6,174 nt of DNA from contig JAHJRZ010000041.1 of assembly GCA_018830605.1 (NCBI GenBank), forward strand, positions 1 to 6,174. The letters are read 5' to 3'. Within the stretch, counting starts at the first letter, position 1. The number at the start of each line of letters is the position of its first letter. The position numbers and the translations under genes are program-made. The notes under the pieces are model-generated. The model was not told the origin of the DNA. It did not search any database and saw only the letters and a list, made by a program, of their open reading frames with translations. The DNA is from Patescibacteria group bacterium (GTDB lineage Bacteria > Patescibacteriota > UBA1384 > JAHJRZ01). Below are positions 5,701 through 6,174 of the stretch, one piece after another.

Positions 5701-6174
5701 AAATCCGGTGCTCGCCGCCCTATCTCTTAATGAAGAAGAGTATAATCTCTTGCGCTTGGGCAGTATTGACGATTATATCAAAAGTAAATTATATGGTGTT
5801 GACGCTTCGCTGGGGCTTCCCAATGGCACCACGATCGCTTTTAGCCAGGGATCAATCACGGGCGAGGAGGTAATTAAAGCGCTCTCGCAAAGCTTAACTC
5901 AAACCGTTCAAGCCGGCGGAATCCAGGGGCTGGCAACCAAACTCGGTTTAGACGCCAGCCATCTTCCTGCCGGCGATATTTTGGGGGCATTCTTGGGGCA
6001 AGACGCGGGGGCGATAGTAAATTTCTTTTCTTCTTTGGCTGACAGCTCGATCAACCAGGATCTCCTCTCAAGCGTCAATTTCTTCTCGCAGTTAGTTTCT
6101 TCAAATGATATTGATCTTAAAAGAATCGTCGCCAATGAAGGCATAAAGATCTTCTCCCAAGTAATTAATAATTC
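2798..6174 (+). CDS. giant single-pass surface protein with M15-like motif and helical repeats (3' partial)
   Basis: The frame opens at ATG 2798 and stays open to the window end: 1125 complete codons, no stop. Residues 1-40 are rich in Lys/Arg; about 64-123 is a Lys/Glu-dominated tract; about 131-164 is an Ala/Gly/Lys repeat. This cytoplasmic tail is probably disordered or coiled. Residues about 179-205 form one strongly hydrophobic helix, so with the basic N-terminus the protein is N-in with more than 900 residues outside. The outer part has four cysteines (318, 325, 445, 458), compatible with two disulfides. A segment at about 382-460 carries SxHxxGxAxD (S427, H429, G432, A434, D436) of the M15/VanY/Hedgehog fold, without a recognisable later ExxH pair. 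From about 539 onward come degenerate helical repeats. The gene follows the PEGA gene by 98 nt and lacks a Shine-Dalgarno. It is more GC-rich than the first gene. A role in cell-wall binding or as a surface scaffold is inferred; I do not recognise the family. Confidence 0.88.
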   Translation, partial: MANIDPIGRPDKKRKKSKSQEAREEEFRRQREAGRRRAALAGGAAGFGAPKTGPRQPEVPEGLEEEPREEEKKERPKREQPKEKEETPEEEPKEEAEEKAKEEQEKEKKEAPDQEKEGAPKEPGAETPATAKGGEAAKAGGEAVKAGEGAAKAGGAVTEAGGAAAAAETEAAVATGGVSVVIQVIAVIVIGLVIGILILIILFILSQLDGAGRSPKEEPDTNSQTDMSERGKAIANGGGGVNSLVQAKGMSGDDSYNQTKDEINNASANNPDLKPLSQELSINLEVMQTGAGDDVYVAKESDKIIVLLEQLKNKTANCSQIDTNCQIVNEKATKTTSIIQEIKTYTYTKKETTLAGGEAIIKTKSGLEINPLDLQYIRDNKIDIRILRLINHLAEAGWDRLKISRLVDFDPNDDESNVDNEDEATVSAHNSGQAIDISIVGTYKCSKHWGLTDFRRPCYVYYQTGFRPNASTSYGGPNGDSFDEIFANFAFGQASELLNGGSIDAGNWADFLVQAGISALIEETGLTPTIFEFPTTDSGLGAYALGESLGVDPNVFERMLTAKNNDDGWAKLGAAILAKSLNLPSGSFEGTTTDEILRATANGYLRKSFGIDRTSETNDFSPQTLGAALIEKYLLTRDPDQIKERLRLSDNILLKSLNLPSEVTANYLSGTSDFNQFATAVGDNQLTKLNNTYQGAGLERALGIPAGSWSGLSSNNGDTFKRAGAAILARYIVMDEQSAYQNPDNFVNNIDKEAVVNITTIKQAEFANLIKGQDSQKKLMAVADNYMAGKTSSDLNFAVRDGLIKNNLSSTKLSGDNFKSIFGPQTLKAILSGATNSLLERSVYSYQANFGDYTMSPGDIERIRLGDLSSVAYKIAGGIFDQELNLPIGFTQALIENREPVGDLMAKAGISLLAQALGVNIQDVVLNQSWFEPGIIPNRFAQLKIESNGFKENSFNGKIDNIIAANGLNPVLAALSLNEEEYNLLRLGSIDDYIKSKLYGVDASLGLPNGTTIAFSQGSITGEEVIKALSQSLTQTVQAGGIQGLATKLGLDASHLPAGDILGAFLGQDAGAIVNFFSSLADSSINQDLLSSVNFFSQLVSSNDIDLKRIVANEGIKIFSQVINN
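3188..3289 (+). repeat. seven-residue Ala/Gly/Lys repeat in the cytoplasmic tail
   Basis: Residues 131-164 can be laid out as five units: AKGGEA, AKAGGEA, VKAGEGA, AKAGGAV, TEAGGAA. This is a 7-residue (21-nt) period, with the first unit one residue short. The DNA echoes it with recurring GCTAAAGCTGG-type words. It lies between the KE-rich tract and the membrane helix and is probably a flexible or weakly helical linker. The copies vary in synonymous positions, so this repeat is older or more selected than the one in the PEGA gene. Confidence 0.6.
3941..4177 (+). other. M15/VanY/Hedgehog-like zinc-fold segment, probably non-catalytic
   Basis: Residues about 382-460 run helix (ILRLINHLAEAG), strand (LKISRL), acidic loop (408-423, nine Asp/Glu), then the SxHxxGxAxD signature at 427-436 and a following IS-I strand. 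In M15 peptidases H429 and D436 would be two zinc ligands, and the order of elements fits that family. The family also needs a later Glu and His (ExxH or ExWH). After D436 the only nearby histidine is H448, in a KHWG context without a suitably placed Glu. A binding domain or inactive relative is therefore more likely than a working carboxypeptidase. Confidence 0.5.
4412..5974 (+). repeat. degenerate helical protein repeats in the surface protein
   Basis: Across residues 539-1059 a helix ending recurs, with consensus near G-A-A-I-L-A-x-x-L-(N/G)-(L/I/V)-(P/D)-x-(G/S). Examples are GLGAYALGESLGVDP (539-553), LGAAILAKSLNLPSG (572-586), ILLKSLNLPS (652-661), GLERALGIPAG (697-707), AGAAILARY (723-731), AGGIFDQELNLPIG (876-889), AGISLLAQALGV (908-919), SLGLPNG (1004-1010) and LATKLGLDAS (1045-1054). 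Spacing is irregular, about 30-80 residues with larger gaps. This suggests a chain of small alpha-helical modules rather than an exact tandem repeat. Confidence 0.6.

Noticed and set aside
4423..6144. Minus-strand frames of 72-112 residues at 4423-4761, 5405-5623 and 5908-6144
   Set aside because: All lie opposite the intact large gene, lack ribosome sites and show no recognisable domain.

Overview
The window most resembles a Candidate Phyla Radiation (Patescibacteria, Parcubacteria-like) bacterium. This is an inference from three things: poorly characterised single-pass surface proteins packed head to tail, a PEGA/beta-propeller architecture, and AT-rich spacers next to moderately GC-rich genes. 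No rRNA or marker gene is present to prove it. Genes end in TAA and no in-frame TGA is needed, so a standard stop-codon usage fits and the TGA-as-glycine lineages are unlikely. Everything supportable is on the + strand.

Layout. Bases 1-36 may hold the last codons of an upstream gene. Bases 36-1115 encode a 359-residue membrane-anchored beta-propeller-like protein with a good Shine-Dalgarno. Bases 1134-2699 encode a 521-residue protein with a low-complexity cytoplasmic N-terminus written in a 7-nt DNA repeat, one membrane helix, a PEGA domain and a TolB/WD40-like propeller. A 98-bp AT-rich spacer (2700-2797) is almost entirely one imperfect palindrome. From 2798 to the right edge runs a very large open reading frame, at least 1125 residues and not finished in the window. 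It has a KE-rich cytoplasmic tail, a membrane helix, an SxHxxGxAxD motif typical of the M15/VanY/Hedgehog zinc fold, and a long series of degenerate helical repeats. This ORF has no stop codon inside the window.

How the parts relate. All three proteins share one topology: a short or disordered basic N-terminus inside, one helix, and a large extracytoplasmic part. They look like a cell-surface or envelope cluster, and the first two look like distant relatives of each other. No enzyme activity can be assigned with confidence. The second and third genes lack a Shine-Dalgarno, and each has a TAAAAT hexamer ending exactly 7 nt before the A of ATG. That is the geometry expected for leaderless transcripts.

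The most interesting points are the large modular protein with a probably non-catalytic M15-like motif, the heptanucleotide repeat array inside a coding region, the intergenic palindrome, and the matching leaderless-promoter geometry. I see no RNA gene, CRISPR array, transposase or phage gene, and no gene-free stretch longer than 300 bases.
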